A stretch of 64,000 nucleotides of DNA, taken from assembly GCF_006438825.1 (NCBI RefSeq), contig NZ_RCZP01000001.1, forward strand, positions 311,056 through 375,055, given 5' to 3'. The position numbers and the translations under genes are program-made. Below are positions 37,188-50,601 of this stretch, piece after piece. This DNA is from Muricoccus nepalensis (GTDB lineage: Bacteria; Pseudomonadota; Alphaproteobacteria; Acetobacterales; Acetobacteraceae). The notes beneath the pieces were generated by a model. That model did not search any database. It saw only the letters and a program-made list of their open reading frames with translations, and was not told the DNA's origin. How positions within the stretch are numbered: position 1 is the stretch's first letter; every line of letters starts with the position of its first letter.

Positions 37188-37910
37188 TCAGGCGTGAACG
37201 TCCCCGGCCGTCACCGTTTCCATGCCGAGAGCGGTGCGAAGACGCAATGCGCCGGTCTCGTCCAGCCCCTCGAACGCGCCGGTGACGGTCCCGCGCGGCC
37301 CGGTGACGGTCGTGGGGGTGCCGGGCGCCGGGCCGCGCTCGAGCCAAGCCCGCCGGATGGCCGCGAAGCCCTCCGCCTCCCGCACCGCGCGCCAATGATC
37401 GAGCGAGGCCAGGAGCGCCGCGGCCGCCCGCTCCGGCGGGAGGGCAGGCGGCGGCAGGGCGGCGGTCCGCCGGCCGGGCACCTCCGGCGCGAAGGCGAGG
37501 TTCACGCCGATGCCGAGGGCAAGCCAGTCCAGCCGCCCCTCCGCCGAGAGCGCGGCCTCGGCGAGGATCCCCGCGCATTTGGCGCCGCCAAGAAGAAGGT
37601 CGTTCGGCCATTTCAGGCACAGCCCGGCGGCGTGGGGCTCCAGCGCCGAATGCAGCGCGACCGCCACCAGCAGGCCCCATTGCGGGACCTCCCGCACCGG
37701 CGCCGCGGGGCGGAGAAGCACGGAGAGGGAGAGGTTGCCGGGCGGGGACTCCCAGTGCCGCCCCCGGGTGCCGCGCCCCGCGGTCTGCCGCCGGGCGAGG
37801 ATGGCGAGCCGCTCCGGCTCCCCGGCCTCGGCGCGCTCCCGCAGCAGGTCGGCGGTGCTGGGGAGCTGGTCGTGCACCAGCATCCGCCAGCCCGCCGGCA
37901 GGTCGCTCAC
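37188..37910 (-). CDS. birA: Biotin--[acetyl-CoA-carboxylase] ligase
   Basis: BirA activates biotin as biotinyl-AMP and attaches it to the carboxylase carrier protein. The 240-residue protein is the short form without the DNA-binding domain, so it should not act as a repressor. It shows QLPSTADLLRERA, the biotinoyl-AMP loop AGRGTRGRHWESPPGNL, LKWPNDLLLGGAKCAGIL and the C-terminal SH3-like domain. The start is GTG 37910, overlapping the nuoN stop by four bases (GTGA). Confidence 0.94.
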   Translation of the reverse strand: MSDLPAGWRMLVHDQLPSTADLLRERAEAGEPERLAILARRQTAGRGTRGRHWESPPGNLSLSVLLRPAAPVREVPQWGLLVAVALHSALEPHAAGLCLKWPNDLLLGGAKCAGILAEAALSAEGRLDWLALGIGVNLAFAPEVPGRRTAALPPPALPPERAAAALLASLDHWRAVREAEGFAAIRRAWLERGPAPGTPTTVTGPRGTVTGAFEGLDETGALRLRTALGMETVTAGDVHA

Positions 37911-39328
37911 CCCGCCAGCGCCGCGACCGCCGCCGTGGCCGCCGCGACGATCGGCGCGGGGAAGAGGAAGAAGAGCACGTTGAAGAGCCCCGCCCCCGCC
38001 AGCACGAAGGAGACGGCCGAGCTGCGCGGGTCCAGCGCCGCCTCGGCCGCGTCGAAGTACATGATCTTGATGATGCGGAGATAGTAGAAGGCCCCGACCA
38101 CGCTCGTCAGCACGCCCACCGTCGCCAGGACCCAGTAGCCCTCCTGCACCGCGGCGAGGAAGACGTAGAGCTTCGAGAAGAAGCCCGCGAGCGGCGGGAT
38201 GCCGGCCATGGAGAACATGAAGACGGCCATGGCCAGCGCCATCGCCGGATCCGTCCGGCCGAGCCCCGCGAGGTCCTCGATCCGCTCGAGCGAGCGCCCC
38301 TGGCGCCGCATGGCGACCAGCACCGCGAAGACGCCGGCGTTCATGACGATGTAGATGGCCATGTAGAGCATCACGCCGCGAAGCCCGGTGTCGGTCGCGA
38401 CCGCGAGCCCCATTAGCGCGTAGCCGACATGGCCGATGGAGGAATAGGCCATCAGCCGCTTGATGTTCGGCTGCCGGATGGCGGCGAAGGAGCCGAGCAG
38501 CATGGAGCCGAGGGAGGCGAGCCAGATCACCCCCTGCCACTGCGCGGCCAGGTCGGCGAAGGGGTCGGCCAGGACCCGGACCAGCAGCGCCACCGCCGCC
38601 ACCTTCGGCGCCGAGGCGAAGAAGGCCGTCACCGGCGTCGGCGCGCCCTCGTAGACGTCCGGCGTCCACATGTGGAAGGGCACCGCGGAGATCTTGAACG
38701 CGAGCGCCGCGACGACGAAGGTCATGCCGACCACCACGCCCAGCGACACGCCGCCCTCCCCCGACACCGCCGTCGCGATGGCCGAGAAGTTGGTCGAGCC
38801 CGCGAAGCCGTAGGTGAGGCTCGCACCGTAGAGGTAGAGGCCGGAGGCCAGCGCGCCGAGGACGAAGTACTTCAGCCCGGCCTCGGCCGAGCGCGCGTTG
38901 TCACGGTCGAAGGCCGCGATGACGTAGAGCGAGAGCGAGAGGAGCTCGAGCCCCATGTAGAGGGTGATGAGGTCCGAGGCCGAGACCATGGCCATCATCC
39001 CGATCGTGCTGAACAGCACGAGGATCGGGAACTCGAAGCGCGCGATGCCCTGCTTCTCGTTCCAGTCGAGCGCCAGCAGCAGGCCGGTCGCGGCGCCGAG
39101 CAGGATGAGGATCTTGGCGAAGCGCGCGAAGGCGTCGGAGACGAACTGGCCGTGGAAGGCCTGCCCGTCCGCGGATCCCAGCACGAGCACCGCCGCCACG
39201 AGCAGCGCGCCGAGCGTGCCCATGGTGATCGGGAAGGTCATGTCCCGCTTCGGGATCACGCCGGCGAGCAGCAGCACGAGGCCGGCGACCGAGAGCAGCG
39301 TCTCGGGAAGGGCGAGGGTCCAGTTCAT
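37907..39328 (-). CDS. nuoN: NADH-quinone oxidoreductase subunit N
   Basis: NuoN is one of the three antiporter-like proton-pumping subunits in the membrane arm of complex I. The 473-residue protein has about fourteen hydrophobic helices, the LYMGLELLSLSLYV glutamate helix, the FKISAVPFHMWTPDVYEGAPTPVTAF block and the RLMAYSSIGHVGY lysine helix. ATG 39328 was preferred over an upstream in-frame ATG because it gives the family N-terminus (NWTLALPETLLS); four bases separate it from nuoM. Confidence 0.96.
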   Translation of the reverse strand: MNWTLALPETLLSVAGLVLLLAGVIPKRDMTFPITMGTLGALLVAAVLVLGSADGQAFHGQFVSDAFARFAKILILLGAATGLLLALDWNEKQGIARFEFPILVLFSTIGMMAMVSASDLITLYMGLELLSLSLYVIAAFDRDNARSAEAGLKYFVLGALASGLYLYGASLTYGFAGSTNFSAIATAVSGEGGVSLGVVVGMTFVVAALAFKISAVPFHMWTPDVYEGAPTPVTAFFASAPKVAAVALLVRVLADPFADLAAQWQGVIWLASLGSMLLGSFAAIRQPNIKRLMAYSSIGHVGYALMGLAVATDTGLRGVMLYMAIYIVMNAGVFAVLVAMRRQGRSLERIEDLAGLGRTDPAMALAMAVFMFSMAGIPPLAGFFSKLYVFLAAVQEGYWVLATVGVLTSVVGAFYYLRIIKIMYFDAAEAALDPRSSAVSFVLAGAGLFNVLFFLFPAPIVAAATAAVAALAG

Positions 39329-39332
39329 CGTC

Positions 39333-40844
39333 TCACAGCCCGGCCATGCGGGGGATCGCGAGGGCGGCCTCGTGCCGCTCGATGAGCGCGGCGACGGAGG
39401 CCTCCCAGACATGGGTGAAGGAGGAGGGATAGAGGCCCATCCAGAGGGTGAGCAGGATGAGCGGCGCGAAGATCGCGAGCTCGCGCGGCGAGAGGTCGAG
39501 CAGCGCGCGCACCTCCGCCTTCGTCACCTTGGAGAAGATGACCCGGCGGTAGAGCCAGAGCATGTAGCCGGCGCCGAGGATCATCCCCATGGCCGCGCCC
39601 AGCGCCACCCAGCCGTTGGCGCGCCAGGCGCCCGTGATGACCAGGAACTCGCCCGGGAAGCCGGCGGTGCCCGGCAGCGCAACGCTCGCCATGGTGAAGA
39701 GCATGAACACCAGCGCGTAGGCCGGCATGATCTTCGCGACCCCGCCGTAGCGCGCGATCTCCCGCGAGTGGACGCGGTCGTAGAGCACGCCGACGCAGAG
39801 GAAGAGCGCGCCGGAGACGATGCCGTGCGACAGCATCTGGAAGATGGCGCCCGAGATGCCCTGCTGGTTGAAGGTGAAGAGCCCGATTGTGACGATCCCC
39901 ATATGGGCGACCGAGGAGTAGGCGATGAGCTTCTTCATGTCGTCCTGCGCGAAGGCGACGCAGCTCGTGTAGATCACGGCCACGACGCTGAGCGCGAACA
40001 TGAGCGGCGCGAAGAAGGCGGCCGCGTCCGGGAAGAGCGGGATGGAGAAGCGAAGGAAGCCGTAGCCCCCCATCTTCAGCAGCACGCCCGCCAGGATCAC
40101 CGAGCCGGCCGTCGGCGCCTCGACATGGGCGTCCGGCAGCCAGGTGTGCACCGGCCACATCGGCACCTTCACCGCGAAGGAGGCGAAGAAGGCGAGGAAC
40201 ATCCAGTACTGCCAGGAGACGGGCACCGGGTTGTCCATCAGCCCCGCGATGTCGGTCGTGCCGGCACGGTACCAGAGCGCGAGGACCGCGAGCAGCATCA
40301 GCACGGAGCCGAGCAGCGTGTAGAGGAAGAACTTGAAGGCCGCGTAGACCCGCCGCTGCCCGCCCCAGACGCCGATGATGAGGAACATCGGGATCAGCAC
40401 GCCCTCGAAGAAGACGTAGAAGATGATGAGGTCGAGCGCGCAGAACATGCCCACCATCATCGTCTCGAGGACGAGGAAGGCGATCATGTACTCCCGCACC
40501 CGGTTCTGCACGGCCTCCCAGGAGGCGAGGATGCAGATGGGCGTCAGCAGGGTCGAGAGCAGGACGAAGAGCATCGAGATGCCGTCGACGCCCATGTGGT
40601 AGTTGACGCCGAACTCCGGCAGCCAGGTGGCCTGCTCGACGAACTGCGCGTCCGCCACCCGCGGATCGAAGCGGACCCAGAGGATGAGGGAGAGCACGAA
40701 GACGATCAGGCTTGTCCAGAGAGCCGTCCAGCGCGCGTTCGAGGCGACGGTCGCCTCGTCGCCGCGGATGGCCAGGATCGCCAACACCCCCGCCAGCGGC
40801 AGGAAGGTGAGCAGGGAGAGCAGCGGGAAGCCGGCCGCGTTCAT
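39333..40844 (-). CDS. nuoM: NADH-quinone oxidoreductase subunit M
   Basis: NuoM is the central antiporter-like subunit of complex I. The 503-residue polytopic protein carries the [17 protein letters not shown] glutamate helix, [26 protein letters not shown], the [12 protein letters not shown] lysine helix and [13 protein letters not shown]. The reading frame is open far upstream through nuoL, but ATG 40844 is the family start, overlapping the nuoL stop by four bases. Confidence 0.96.
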   Translation of the reverse strand: MNAAGFPLLSLLTFLPLAGVLAILAIRGDEATVASNARWTALWTSLIVFVLSLILWVRFDPRVADAQFVEQATWLPEFGVNYHMGVDGISMLFVLLSTLLTPICILASWEAVQNRVREYMIAFLVLETMMVGMFCALDLIIFYVFFEGVLIPMFLIIGVWGGQRRVYAAFKFFLYTLLGSVLMLLAVLALWYRAGTTDIAGLMDNPVPVSWQYWMFLAFFASFAVKVPMWPVHTWLPDAHVEAPTAGSVILAGVLLKMGGYGFLRFSIPLFPDAAAFFAPLMFALSVVAVIYTSCVAFAQDDMKKLIAYSSVAHMGIVTIGLFTFNQQGISGAIFQMLSHGIVSGALFLCVGVLYDRVHSREIARYGGVAKIMPAYALVFMLFTMASVALPGTAGFPGEFLVITGAWRANGWVALGAAMGMILGAGYMLWLYRRVIFSKVTKAEVRALLDLSPRELAIFAPLILLTLWMGLYPSSFTHVWEASVAALIERHEAALAIPRMAGL

Positions 40845-42757
40845 CGGGTGAAGCCCAGGAAGATGACGGATACGAAGACGACGAGGCCCGCGATCATAGT
40901 GAAGGCGTAGTTGGCCACGCGCCCGGTCTGGAAGCGGGCCACGCCGCGGGCGGCGTCGACCGTGATGGCCGCCACCCCGTTCGGCACGCCGTCGATGATC
41001 CTCACGTCGCCGGTGCGCCAGAGCACCCGCGCGAGCCGCCGGAAGGGGCGGACGAAGATCATGTCGTAGAGCTCGTCGAAGTACCACTTGTTGAGGAGGA
41101 ACCGGTAGACGGCCGGGAAGGTCTCCGCCAGCCGCACCGGCAGGCCCGGCGCGAACATGTAGAAGAGATAGGCGAGGGCAATGCCCGCGATGGCCACCAC
41201 GGTGGGGGCGAGCGGAACCCAGCCCGGCACCTCGTGGATCGCGTGCATGATGTGGTTGTGCTCGCCGCTGAAGATGGCGCCGTTCCAGAACTCGCGCTCG
41301 TGGTGGCCCACGAAGAGGTCCGAGAAGGCCGCGCCCGTGAAGAGCGCGCCCAGCGCCAGCACCAGCAGCGGGATGAGCATCACGGCCGGGCTCTCGTGCA
41401 CGTGCTCCATCGTGTGATGGTCCGCGCGCGGCCGGCCGTGGAAGGTCAGGATGAGCAGCCGCCAGGAGTAGAAGGCCGTCAGGAAGGCCGCGATGATGCC
41501 CATGGCGAAGGCGTAGAGCCCGGCGCCGGTGTGGGCGGCGAAGGCGCTCTCGAGGATGGTGTCCTTCGAGTAGTAGCCGGCGAAGAAGGGGATGCCGGCC
41601 AGCGCCAGGCTGCCGATCCACATTACCGCGTAGGTGACGGGGATCTTCGTCCAGATGCCGCCCATCCTGCGGATGTCCTGCTCGTCCGACATCGCGTGGA
41701 TGACCGAGCCCGCGGAGAGGAACAGCAGCGCCTTGAAGAAGGCGTGCGTGAAGAGGTGGAACACCGCCGCCTGGTAGGCGCCGACGCCGATGGCGAAGAA
41801 CATGTAGCCGAGCTGCGAGCAGGTCGAGTAGGCGATGATCCGCTTGATGTCGTTCTGCACGCAGCCGACCGTCGCCGCGAAGAAGGCCGTCGAGGCGCCG
41901 ACGATGGTGACGAGCGTCAGCGCATTCGGCGCGTACTCGAAGAGCGGCGACATGCGCGCCAGCAGGAAGACGCCCGCCGTCACCATCGTCGCCGCGTGGA
42001 TGAGGGCGGAGACCGGCGTCGGCCCCTCCATCGCGTCCGGCAGCCAGGTGTGCAGGCCGAGCTGCGCCGACTTGCCGCAGGCGCCGAGGAAGAGCAGCAC
42101 CGAGATGACCTCGAGCGCCGGCATGCCCGCGAAGGTCGCCGAGCGCATCTCCTCCACCCGGCCGAAGATCTCGCCGAAGTTCAGGGCGCCGAAGGTCCAG
42201 AAGGTCAGGGCCATGCCGAGCATGAAGAACAGGTCGCCGACCCGGTTCACGATGAACGCCTTCATCGCCGCCCGGTTCGCGCTCTCGCGGTCGTACCAGT
42301 AGCCGATCAGAAGGTAGCTCGCGAGGCCGACGCCCTCCCAGCCGAAGAAGAGCTGCACAAGGTTGTCCGCCGTCACCAGCATCAGCATGGCGAAGGTGAA
42401 GAGGCCGAGATAAGCGAAGAAGCGCGGCGGGGTCTCGTCGTGGGACATGTAGCCGACGCTGTAGAGATGGATAAGGGTGGAGATGAAGGTCACCATCCCC
42501 ACCATCATGGCGCTCAGCGTGTCGTAGCGGAGCGCCCAGTCGACGGTCAGCCCGCCGACGTCGATCCACTCGGCGATCGTGACGGTCCGCGGCGCCGAGT
42601 GCAGCCCGACCTCCACGAAGGCGGAGACGCCGCAGATCGCGGCCAGCACCATGCAGCCGACGGAGACCCACATGGCCAGGCGGTCGCCCAGCCAGCGGCC
42701 GAAGAACCCCGCGAGCGTCGCGCCCAGCAGGGGGAAGAAGACGGCACCGACGAACAT
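40841..42757 (-). CDS. nuoL: NADH-quinone oxidoreductase subunit L
   Basis: NuoL is the distal antiporter-like subunit of complex I, with the long lateral helix that braces the membrane arm. The 638-residue protein has [63 protein letters not shown] and the C-terminal extension ([16 protein letters not shown], then a final helix). ATG 42757 lies six bases after the nuoK stop. Confidence 0.96.
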   Translation of the reverse strand: MFVGAVFFPLLGATLAGFFGRWLGDRLAMWVSVGCMVLAAICGVSAFVEVGLHSAPRTVTIAEWIDVGGLTVDWALRYDTLSAMMVGMVTFISTLIHLYSVGYMSHDETPPRFFAYLGLFTFAMLMLVTADNLVQLFFGWEGVGLASYLLIGYWYDRESANRAAMKAFIVNRVGDLFFMLGMALTFWTFGALNFGEIFGRVEEMRSATFAGMPALEVISVLLFLGACGKSAQLGLHTWLPDAMEGPTPVSALIHAATMVTAGVFLLARMSPLFEYAPNALTLVTIVGASTAFFAATVGCVQNDIKRIIAYSTCSQLGYMFFAIGVGAYQAAVFHLFTHAFFKALLFLSAGSVIHAMSDEQDIRRMGGIWTKIPVTYAVMWIGSLALAGIPFFAGYYSKDTILESAFAAHTGAGLYAFAMGIIAAFLTAFYSWRLLILTFHGRPRADHHTMEHVHESPAVMLIPLLVLALGALFTGAAFSDLFVGHHEREFWNGAIFSGEHNHIMHAIHEVPGWVPLAPTVVAIAGIALAYLFYMFAPGLPVRLAETFPAVYRFLLNKWYFDELYDMIFVRPFRRLARVLWRTGDVRIIDGVPNGVAAITVDAARGVARFQTGRVANYAFTMIAGLVVFVSVIFLGFTR

Positions 42758-42763
42758 GGCGCC

Positions 42764-43075
42764 CTAGCCCTTCAGGGTGGAAACGTCTTCCACCTCGATG
42801 CTTCCGGTGTTCCGGAAGTAGATGACGACGACCGCCAGCCCGATCGCGGCCTCGGCGGCCGCGACGGTCAGGATGAACATGGCGAAGATCTGCCCCGTCA
42901 GGTCCCCGAGCCGGGCCGAGAAGGCCACGAGGTTCAGGTTCACCGAGAGAAGGATCAACTCCACCGACATCAGGATGACGATGATGTTCTTCCGGTTCAG
43001 GAAGATGCCGAAGACGCCCAGCACGAAGAGGATCGCGCTGACCGTCAGGTAGTGGCCGAGGCCGACGTCGAGCAT
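42764..43075 (-). CDS. nuoK: NADH-quinone oxidoreductase subunit K
   Basis: NuoK is a small membrane-arm subunit with three helices; its two membrane glutamates take part in proton transfer. The 103-residue protein shows [23 protein letters not shown] and the [16 protein letters not shown] helix. ATG 43075 overlaps the nuoJ stop by one base. Confidence 0.96.
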   Translation of the reverse strand: MLDVGLGHYLTVSAILFVLGVFGIFLNRKNIIVILMSVELILLSVNLNLVAFSARLGDLTGQIFAMFILTVAAAEAAIGLAVVVIYFRNTGSIEVEDVSTLKG

Positions 43076-43761
43076 CAGTGATGGCCCCCGTGAGCGTGGT
43101 CGTCCTGCGCGATGGCCTTCGGCTTCTCCTCCGGCACCGGCGGGCGAAGGATGCCGAGCTCGCCGATGGAGGCGCCGACCGGCACCCGCGCCATATCGAG
43201 CTGCGTCCGGCGCGTCACCTGCGCCTCGATGTCCTGGCGCCGGCTGCGCACGCGGTCGCGGTGGGTCAGCACGATCGCGCCGATCATGGAGACCAGCAGG
43301 ATCAGCCCCGCGCCCTGGAACAGGAACACGTAGTCCGTGTAGAGCACGCGGCCGATGGCCACCGTGTTCTGCACGCCCTCCGGCATGGCGTTCAGGCGAA
43401 GCCCCTCGGCCTGCCCGCTCGACTGCCAGGCGCCGAGCACGAAGACGAGCTCCAGGAACAGGATGCCGCCGATCACGGCGCCGATGGGCGCGTAGCGCTG
43501 GAAGCCCTGCCGCAGCCGCACGAAGTCGATGTCGAGCATCATGACCACGAACAGGAACAGCACCGCGACCGCGCCGACGTAGACGATGACGAGGATCATC
43601 GCCAGGAACTCGGCGCCCGCGATCAGGAACAGCGCGGCGGCGTTGAAGAAGGCCAGGATCAGGTACAGCACGCTGTGCACCGGGTTCCGGCTGGTGACCA
43701 CCATCACGGCGCTGGCGATCAGCACCGCGGCGAAGGCGTAGAAGGCGAGGCCGGCGATCAT
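43075..43761 (-). CDS. nuoJ: NADH-quinone oxidoreductase subunit J
   Basis: NuoJ is a five-helix membrane-arm subunit, with a pi-bulge helix that changes conformation during turnover. The 228-residue protein has [20 protein letters not shown] and [27 protein letters not shown]. The C-terminal 60 residues are a polar tail ending His-rich (DDHAHGGHH). ATG 43761 overlaps the nuoI stop by four bases. Confidence 0.95.
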   Translation of the reverse strand: MIAGLAFYAFAAVLIASAVMVVTSRNPVHSVLYLILAFFNAAALFLIAGAEFLAMILVIVYVGAVAVLFLFVVMMLDIDFVRLRQGFQRYAPIGAVIGGILFLELVFVLGAWQSSGQAEGLRLNAMPEGVQNTVAIGRVLYTDYVFLFQGAGLILLVSMIGAIVLTHRDRVRSRRQDIEAQVTRRTQLDMARVPVGASIGELGILRPPVPEEKPKAIAQDDHAHGGHH

Positions 43762-44246
43762 CGGAAGGGCGCATCCGCCTTGAGGCGGGCCGCGAGAACG
43801 GGCTCCCAGCGGTCGCCGTTATCGAGCAGCTTCTCCTTGTTGTAGAGCAGCTCCTCGCGGGTCTCGGTCGCGAACTCGAGGTTCGGTCCCTCGACGATGG
43901 CGTCCACCGGGCAGGCCTCCTCGCAGAGGCCGCAGTAGATGCACTTCGTCATGTCGAGGTCGTAGCGGGTCGTCCGCCGCGACCCGTCCTCGCGCGGCTC
44001 GGCCTCGATCGTGATGGCCAGCGCCGGGCAGACCGCCTCGCAGAGCTTGCAGGCGATGCAGCGCTCCTCCCCGTTCGGGTAGCGCCGCAGCGCGTGCTCG
44101 CCCCGGAAGCGCGGGCTCAGCGGGGAGCGCTCGGAGGGGTAGTTGATGGTGGCCTTCGGCTTGAAGAAGGCACGCAGCGTCAGCCCCATGCCGGAGATGA
44201 TCTCCGTCAGCAGGAGGCTGCGCGCGATACGGTCGAGCGTCGCCAT
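43758..44246 (-). CDS. nuoI: NADH-quinone oxidoreductase subunit I
   Basis: NuoI carries iron-sulfur clusters N6a and N6b on the path to quinone. The 162-residue ferredoxin-like protein contains two complete CxxCxxCxxxCP motifs ([12 protein letters not shown] and [12 protein letters not shown]) and the [15 protein letters not shown] approach. ATG 44246; nuoH ends 44 bases upstream. Confidence 0.97.
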   Translation of the reverse strand: MATLDRIARSLLLTEIISGMGLTLRAFFKPKATINYPSERSPLSPRFRGEHALRRYPNGEERCIACKLCEAVCPALAITIEAEPREDGSRRTTRYDLDMTKCIYCGLCEEACPVDAIVEGPNLEFATETREELLYNKEKLLDNGDRWEPVLAARLKADAPFR

Positions 44247-44290
44247 TCAGCGGACCTTTCGCGGGCGCAGGGTGCGCCGGGGTGTCGGAA

Positions 44291-45301
44291 TCATGTCGGG
44301 AGCCAGCCCCCGACCTTCAGCACGCCCGCCGTGATGACGAGCCAGATGAGGCTGATGGGCAGGAAGACCTTCCAGCCCAGCCGCATGAGCTGGTCGTAGC
44401 GGTAGCGCGGGAAGGTCGCGCGGACCCAGACGAAGACGAAGAGGCAGAAGCAGACCTTCAGGATGAACCAGACCGGCCCGGGCAGCCAGTTGAAGGGCGC
44501 GACGTCCATCGGCGGCAGCCAGCCACCGAGGAAGAGGATGGTGGTCAGCGAGGACATGAGGATCATGTTCGCGTACTCGCCCAGGAAGAAGAGGGCGAAG
44601 GTCATCGCGGAGTACTCGACGAAGAACCCCGCCACCAGCTCGGACTCGCCCTCGGGCAGGTCGAAGGGCGCCCGGTTTGTCTCGGCGAGCGTCGAGATGA
44701 AGAAGATGACGAACATCGGGAAGAGCGGGATGAAGAACCACACGGTCTTCTGCGCCAGCACCACGTCCGTCAGGTTCAGCGACCCCACGCAGAGCAGCAC
44801 GGTGACGATCACGAAGCCCATCGAGACCTCGTAGGACACCATCTGCGCCGCCGAGCGAAGCGCGCCGAGAAAGGCGTATTTCGAGTTCGACGCCCAGCCC
44901 GCGATGATGATCCCGTAGACCCCGAGCGAGGAGATCGCGAAGAGGTAGAGCACGCCGACGTTGATGTCGGCCACCGCCCAACCCTCGTTCACGGGGATCA
45001 CCGCCCAGGCGATCATCGCGAGCGAGAAGGTGAGCATCGGCGCCATGATGAAGAGGATCCGGCTCGCGCCCGCGGGCACGATGGTCTCCTTCATCAGCAT
45101 CTTGCCGGCGTCGGCGAAGGGCTGCAGCAGGCCGAAGGGCCCGACCACGTTCGGCCCCTTGCGGAGCTGCATCGCGCCCAGGATCTTGCGCTCGGCCCAG
45201 GTCAGGTAGGCCACGAAGATGAGCAGCGGCACCAGGAGCGCGAGCGCCTGGGCCACCGTCAGCGACAGCACCCCGATGGGGGAGTTGAGGAAGTCGGTCA
45301 T
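44291..45301 (-). CDS. nuoH: NADH-quinone oxidoreductase subunit H
   Basis: NuoH is the membrane subunit that forms the quinone chamber at the junction of the two arms. The 336-residue protein has the family motifs [56 protein letters not shown] and [24 protein letters not shown] 45301 overlaps the nuoG stop by one base. Confidence 0.96.
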   Translation of the reverse strand: MTDFLNSPIGVLSLTVAQALALLVPLLIFVAYLTWAERKILGAMQLRKGPNVVGPFGLLQPFADAGKMLMKETIVPAGASRILFIMAPMLTFSLAMIAWAVIPVNEGWAVADINVGVLYLFAISSLGVYGIIIAGWASNSKYAFLGALRSAAQMVSYEVSMGFVIVTVLLCVGSLNLTDVVLAQKTVWFFIPLFPMFVIFFISTLAETNRAPFDLPEGESELVAGFFVEYSAMTFALFFLGEYANMILMSSLTTILFLGGWLPPMDVAPFNWLPGPVWFILKVCFCLFVFVWVRATFPRYRYDQLMRLGWKVFLPISLIWLVITAGVLKVGGWLPT

Positions 45302-47364
45302 CACTCGGCCGCCATGGCGGGGGTTGGCGCGTGGGTGCGGGCGCACTCCGCCATCACGTCGCTCGCCCGGCCCATGACGTCGGCCTGGTAGTAGTTCGTG
45401 ATGAAGGGCTGGAAGGGCTCGCCGCCCACCGCCCCGGCGTCGCCGCCCGGCGTGGCGGAGACGGCGGCCGGCGCCGGCACCTCGTCGGTGCGCGCGAAGG
45501 CCGGGTTCACCTCGGCCAGCCGCGTCCGAACCGCGAAGAGGTCGTCATAGGGCAGCGGGTGCCCCAGCACCTCGCTCGCCGCGCGGAGGATCCGCCAGTC
45601 CTCGCGCGCCTCGCCCGGCGGGAAGACGCCGCGGCGGCCGCGCTGCACCCGGCCCTCGGTGCTGACATAGGTGCCGTCCTTCTCGAGGTAGGTCGCGCCC
45701 GGAAGGATCACGTCCGCCCGCCCGGCGCCGCGGTCGCCGTGGTGGCCCTGGTAGATGACGAAGGTGCCGGGCGCGATCAGCGCGGGGTCGAAGCCGTCCG
45801 CCCCCAGCAGCCAGAGCGCGTCCACGCCGCCGCCGAGCATGGCGCCGAGGTCCTTGCCCCTCTCCCCCGGCAGGAAGCCGAGGTCGAGCGCGGCCACCTG
45901 CCCGCCCTGGGTGTGCAGCAGGTTGAAGCCGTTCCAGTCCTCCCGCACCGCGTCGAGCGACCGCGCGAGGCCCCAGGCCGCCGCCAGCACCGCCGCGCCG
46001 TCCGGCCGCGCGAGCGCGCCGCGCCCGACGATGATCATCGGCCGCTTGGCGCTGCGCAGCACCTCGCCGTAGGCGCCGCCCATCACCTCGGCGATCGCCG
46101 ACGGCCCCTCGCCCAGGTACTGCACGGGGTAGGTGAGGTCCGCCCGCGGCCCGATCGCCGCGGCCGGCATGCGGTTGTTCATCACCTTGCGGCGGATGCG
46201 CGAGTTCAGCACCGGCGCCTCGAGCCGCGGGTTGCTGCCGATGATCAGCACCGCGTCCGCCACGTCGATCCCGGCGATGGCCGAGTTGAAGAGGTAGAAG
46301 GCCCGCTCCGACCCGTCGAGCGCCGCCCCGTCCTCGCGGCAGTCGAGGTTGGAGGAGCCGAGCGCCCCCATCAGGTCGCGCAGCGCCACGATGCTCTCGG
46401 CATCGGCCAGGCCGCCGGCCACCGCCCCGATGCGCTCGCCCGGCAGGCCCTTGAGCTTCGCCGCGATCGCCCCGAAGGCCTCCGGCCAGCTGGCCGCGCG
46501 AAGCTTGCCGTTCTCCCGGATCCAGGGACGGTCCAGCCGCCGCTTCTTGAGAGCGTCGAAGGAGAAGCGGCCGCGATCGGCCATCCACTCCTCGTTCACC
46601 TCCTCGTGCACGCGCGGCAGGATGCGCAGCACGTCCGGCCCGCGCGCGTCCACGCGAATGTTCGTGCCCGTCGCGTCCAGCACGTCCACGCTGTCGTTCT
46701 TCACGAGCTCCCAGGGGCGCGTCATGAAGGCGTAGGGCCGGCTGGTCAGCGCGCCGACCGGGCAGATGTCGATCAGGTTGCCCGAGAGCTCGGAGGACAG
46801 CGCCTTCTCGACATAGGTCGTGATCTCCATCGCCTCGCCGCGGCCGACCGCGCCCAATTCCGGCACCCCGGCCACCTCGGTCGCAAAGCGGACGCAGCGC
46901 GTGCACTGGATGCAGCGCGTCATGATCGTCTTGATCAGCGGGCCGAGATACTTGTCGGTCACCGCCCGCTTGTTCTCGTGGTAGCGGCTGCTGTCGCCGC
47001 CATAGGCCATCGCCTGGTCCTGCAGGTCGCACTCGCCGCCCTGGTCGCAGATCGGGCAGTCCAGCGGGTGGTTGATCAGCAGGAACTCCATCACGCCCCG
47101 GCGCGCGTTGCGCACCACCGGGCTGTCCGTGATGATCTTCATGCCGTCCATCACCGGGAAGGCGCAGGAGGCGACGGGCTTCGGCGCCTTCTCCACCTCC
47201 ACGAGGCACATCCGGCAGTTGCCGGCGATCGACAGGCGCTCGTGGTAGCAGAAGCGCGGGATCTCCGCGCCGGCCAGCTCCGCGGCCTGGAGGGCCGTGG
47301 CGCCCATCGGCACCTCGACCTCCTTCCCATCCACCGTGACCTTGATGAGCTTCACCTCGCTCAT
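45301..47364 (-). CDS. nuoG: NADH-quinone oxidoreductase subunit G
   Basis: NuoG is the largest peripheral subunit of complex I. The 687-residue protein has an N-terminal [2Fe-2S] ferredoxin domain ([16 protein letters not shown]), the His/Cys cluster region ([18 protein letters not shown]), two Cys groups for [4Fe-4S] clusters ([11 protein letters not shown] and a later DICPVGALT) and a molybdopterin oxidoreductase-like C-terminal domain that no longer binds cofactor. ATG 47364, five bases after nuoF. Confidence 0.96.
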   Translation of the reverse strand: MSEVKLIKVTVDGKEVEVPMGATALQAAELAGAEIPRFCYHERLSIAGNCRMCLVEVEKAPKPVASCAFPVMDGMKIITDSPVVRNARRGVMEFLLINHPLDCPICDQGGECDLQDQAMAYGGDSSRYHENKRAVTDKYLGPLIKTIMTRCIQCTRCVRFATEVAGVPELGAVGRGEAMEITTYVEKALSSELSGNLIDICPVGALTSRPYAFMTRPWELVKNDSVDVLDATGTNIRVDARGPDVLRILPRVHEEVNEEWMADRGRFSFDALKKRRLDRPWIRENGKLRAASWPEAFGAIAAKLKGLPGERIGAVAGGLADAESIVALRDLMGALGSSNLDCREDGAALDGSERAFYLFNSAIAGIDVADAVLIIGSNPRLEAPVLNSRIRRKVMNNRMPAAAIGPRADLTYPVQYLGEGPSAIAEVMGGAYGEVLRSAKRPMIIVGRGALARPDGAAVLAAAWGLARSLDAVREDWNGFNLLHTQGGQVAALDLGFLPGERGKDLGAMLGGGVDALWLLGADGFDPALIAPGTFVIYQGHHGDRGAGRADVILPGATYLEKDGTYVSTEGRVQRGRRGVFPPGEAREDWRILRAASEVLGHPLPYDDLFAVRTRLAEVNPAFARTDEVPAPAAVSATPGGDAGAVGGEPFQPFITNYYQADVMGRASDVMAECARTHAPTPAMAAE

Positions 47365-47369
47365 GGTTC

Positions 47370-48692
<1,323 letters not shown>

Positions 48693-48694
48693 GG

Positions 48695-49351
48695 TCAGTC
48701 CCCTCCCGGGACGTCAAGCAGCGTCAGCGGGCCGCCCTCCGGCGCGCTCGTCTGGCGCCCGGTGGTGCTGCCCGGCGCCGGGCGCTCGCCGCGGCGCAGC
48801 TCCTCGATCAGCTGGACCGTGCGGTCGTAGTCCAGGTCCTCGTAGTAGTCGTCGTCCACCTGCAGGATCGGCGCGTTCACGCAGGCGCCGAGGCACTCCA
48901 CCTCGGTCATGGTGAAGAGCCCGTCCTCGCTCGTGTGGCCGTAGCCCGGCAGCTTCGCCGCGTCCTTGCAGGCGCGCAGCACGTCATCCGAGCCGCGCAG
49001 CATGCAGGGCGTCGTCCCGCAGACCTGGAGGTGGTAGCGCCCGATCGGCTTCGTGTTGAACATGAAGTAGAAGGTCGCGACCTCGTAGACGCGGATCGGC
49101 GCCATGCCGAGGCGCTCGCCCACCCGGTCCATCGCGATCCGCGGCACCCAGGCGCTGCCCGTCTGCCGCCCCATCTGCTTCTGCACGACATAGAGCAGCG
49201 GGATGACGCCCGAGGCCTTCTTGCCCTCCGGGTAGCGCGCCAGGATCTTGGCGATCTGCGCCTCGCTCTCGGCGTCGAAGTCGAAGCGGTCGGGCTCCGC
49301 GCGGCTGTTCCGCCAGTTCGGGTCGAGGTGGTCGACGGCGGCTTCGGTCAT
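48695..49351 (-). CDS. nuoE: NADH-quinone oxidoreductase subunit E
   Basis: NuoE carries [2Fe-2S] cluster N1a next to NuoF. The 218-residue thioredoxin-like protein has the cluster ligands in [10 protein letters not shown] and [10 protein letters not shown], preceded by the helical [11 protein letters not shown] segment. The last 40 residues are a Pro/Gly-rich tail beyond the conserved fold. ATG 49351 overlaps the nuoD stop by four bases. Confidence 0.96.
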   Translation of the reverse strand: MTEAAVDHLDPNWRNSRAEPDRFDFDAESEAQIAKILARYPEGKKASGVIPLLYVVQKQMGRQTGSAWVPRIAMDRVGERLGMAPIRVYEVATFYFMFNTKPIGRYHLQVCGTTPCMLRGSDDVLRACKDAAKLPGYGHTSEDGLFTMTEVECLGACVNAPILQVDDDYYEDLDYDRTVQLIEELRRGERPAPGSTTGRQTSAPEGGPLTLLDVPGGD

Positions 49352-50601
49352 CGGTCGATCTCCCCGAACACGATATCGAGGCTGCCGATCACCGCGACGG
49401 CGTCGGCCAGCATGTGGCCTTTGGACAGCACCTCCATCGCCTGGAGATGCGCGAAGCCCGGCGCCCGGATCTTGCAGCGATAGGGCCGGTTGGTCCCGTC
49501 CGCGACCAGATACACCCCGAACTCGCCCTTCGGCGCCTCGACCGCCGTGTAGGTCTCGCCGGCCGGCACGTGGTAGCCCTCGGTGTAGAGCTTGAAGTGG
49601 TGGATCAGCGCCTCCATCGAGCGCTTCATCTCGCCCCGCTTCGGCCCAACGATCTTGCGGTCGTCGATCTTCACCGGCCCCTCCGGCATCTGGTCGAGGC
49701 ACTGGTGGATGATCTTCAGGCTCTCCGTCATCTCGGCCATGCGGACGAGGTAGCGGTCGTAGCAGTCGCCGTGGCGCCCGACCGGGATCTCGAAGTCCAT
49801 GCGGTCGTACATGTCGTAGGGCTGCTGCCGGCGCAGGTCCCAGGCCATGCCGGAGGCGCGGAGGCAGGGGCCCGAGAAGCCCCACTCCATCGCCTGCTCG
49901 GGCGTCATGATGCCGATGTCGACGGTGCGCTGCTTGAAGATGCGGTTGTCCGTCAGCAGCCCCGCCACCTCGTCGATGAACTTCGGGAAGCCGTTCGCCC
50001 AGGCGCGGATGCGCTCCGGCAGCCCGTCCGGCAGGTCCTTGGCCACGCCGCCCGGCCGGAAGTAGTTCGCGTGGTAGTGGCTGCCCGAGACCTGCTCGTA
50101 GAACTCGAGCAGGGTCTCCCGCTGCTCGAAGCCCCAGAGGGAGGGCGTGATGGCGCCGCAATCGAGCGCGTAGGTCGTGATGTTCAGCAGGTGGTTCGCG
50201 ATGCGCGTGATCTCGGCGAACATCGTGCGGATGTACTTGCCGCGCTCCGGCGCCTCGATGCCGAGCAGCCTCTCCTGCGCCAGCGCGAAGACGTGCTCCA
50301 TGCACATCGGCGAGACGTAGTCGAGCCGGTCGAAATACGGCATCGCCTGGATGTAGGTCTTGTGCTCGATCAGCTTCTCGGTACCGCGGTGCAGCAGGCC
50401 GATATGCGGGTCGGCGCGCTCCACCACCTCGCCCTTCATCTCGAGGATGAGGCGGAGCACGCCGTGGGCGGCGGGGTGCTGCGGGCCGAAGTTGATGGTG
50501 TGGCTGTCCACCTCGACGCGGCGCGTCTCGGCCGCCGTCTCGGCATTGGCCCCTGGCGCCGAGGCGCCAAGCGGCATGGACTCGGCCGTGGTCAGGCTCA
50601 T
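49348..50601 (-). CDS. nuoD: NADH-quinone oxidoreductase subunit D
   Basis: NuoD forms the quinone-binding cavity with NuoB. The 417-residue protein retains the hydrogenase-derived fold: [16 protein letters not shown] with the key quinone-site His, [12 protein letters not shown], the Tyr-containing [11 protein letters not shown] and the C-terminal DIVFGEIDR. About 28 extra residues precede the conserved region. ATG 50601 overlaps the nuoC stop by four bases. Confidence 0.96.
   Translation of the reverse strand: MSLTTAESMPLGASAPGANAETAAETRRVEVDSHTINFGPQHPAAHGVLRLILEMKGEVVERADPHIGLLHRGTEKLIEHKTYIQAMPYFDRLDYVSPMCMEHVFALAQERLLGIEAPERGKYIRTMFAEITRIANHLLNITTYALDCGAITPSLWGFEQRETLLEFYEQVSGSHYHANYFRPGGVAKDLPDGLPERIRAWANGFPKFIDEVAGLLTDNRIFKQRTVDIGIMTPEQAMEWGFSGPCLRASGMAWDLRRQQPYDMYDRMDFEIPVGRHGDCYDRYLVRMAEMTESLKIIHQCLDQMPEGPVKIDDRKIVGPKRGEMKRSMEALIHHFKLYTEGYHVPAGETYTAVEAPKGEFGVYLVADGTNRPYRCKIRAPGFAHLQAMEVLSKGHMLADAVAVIGSLDIVFGEIDR

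Noticed and set aside
39333-42671. A single 1112-codon frame that appears to fuse nuoL and nuoM
   Set aside because: The upstream part is out-of-frame sequence inside nuoL; nuoM begins at ATG 40844 and nuoL is intact in its own frame.
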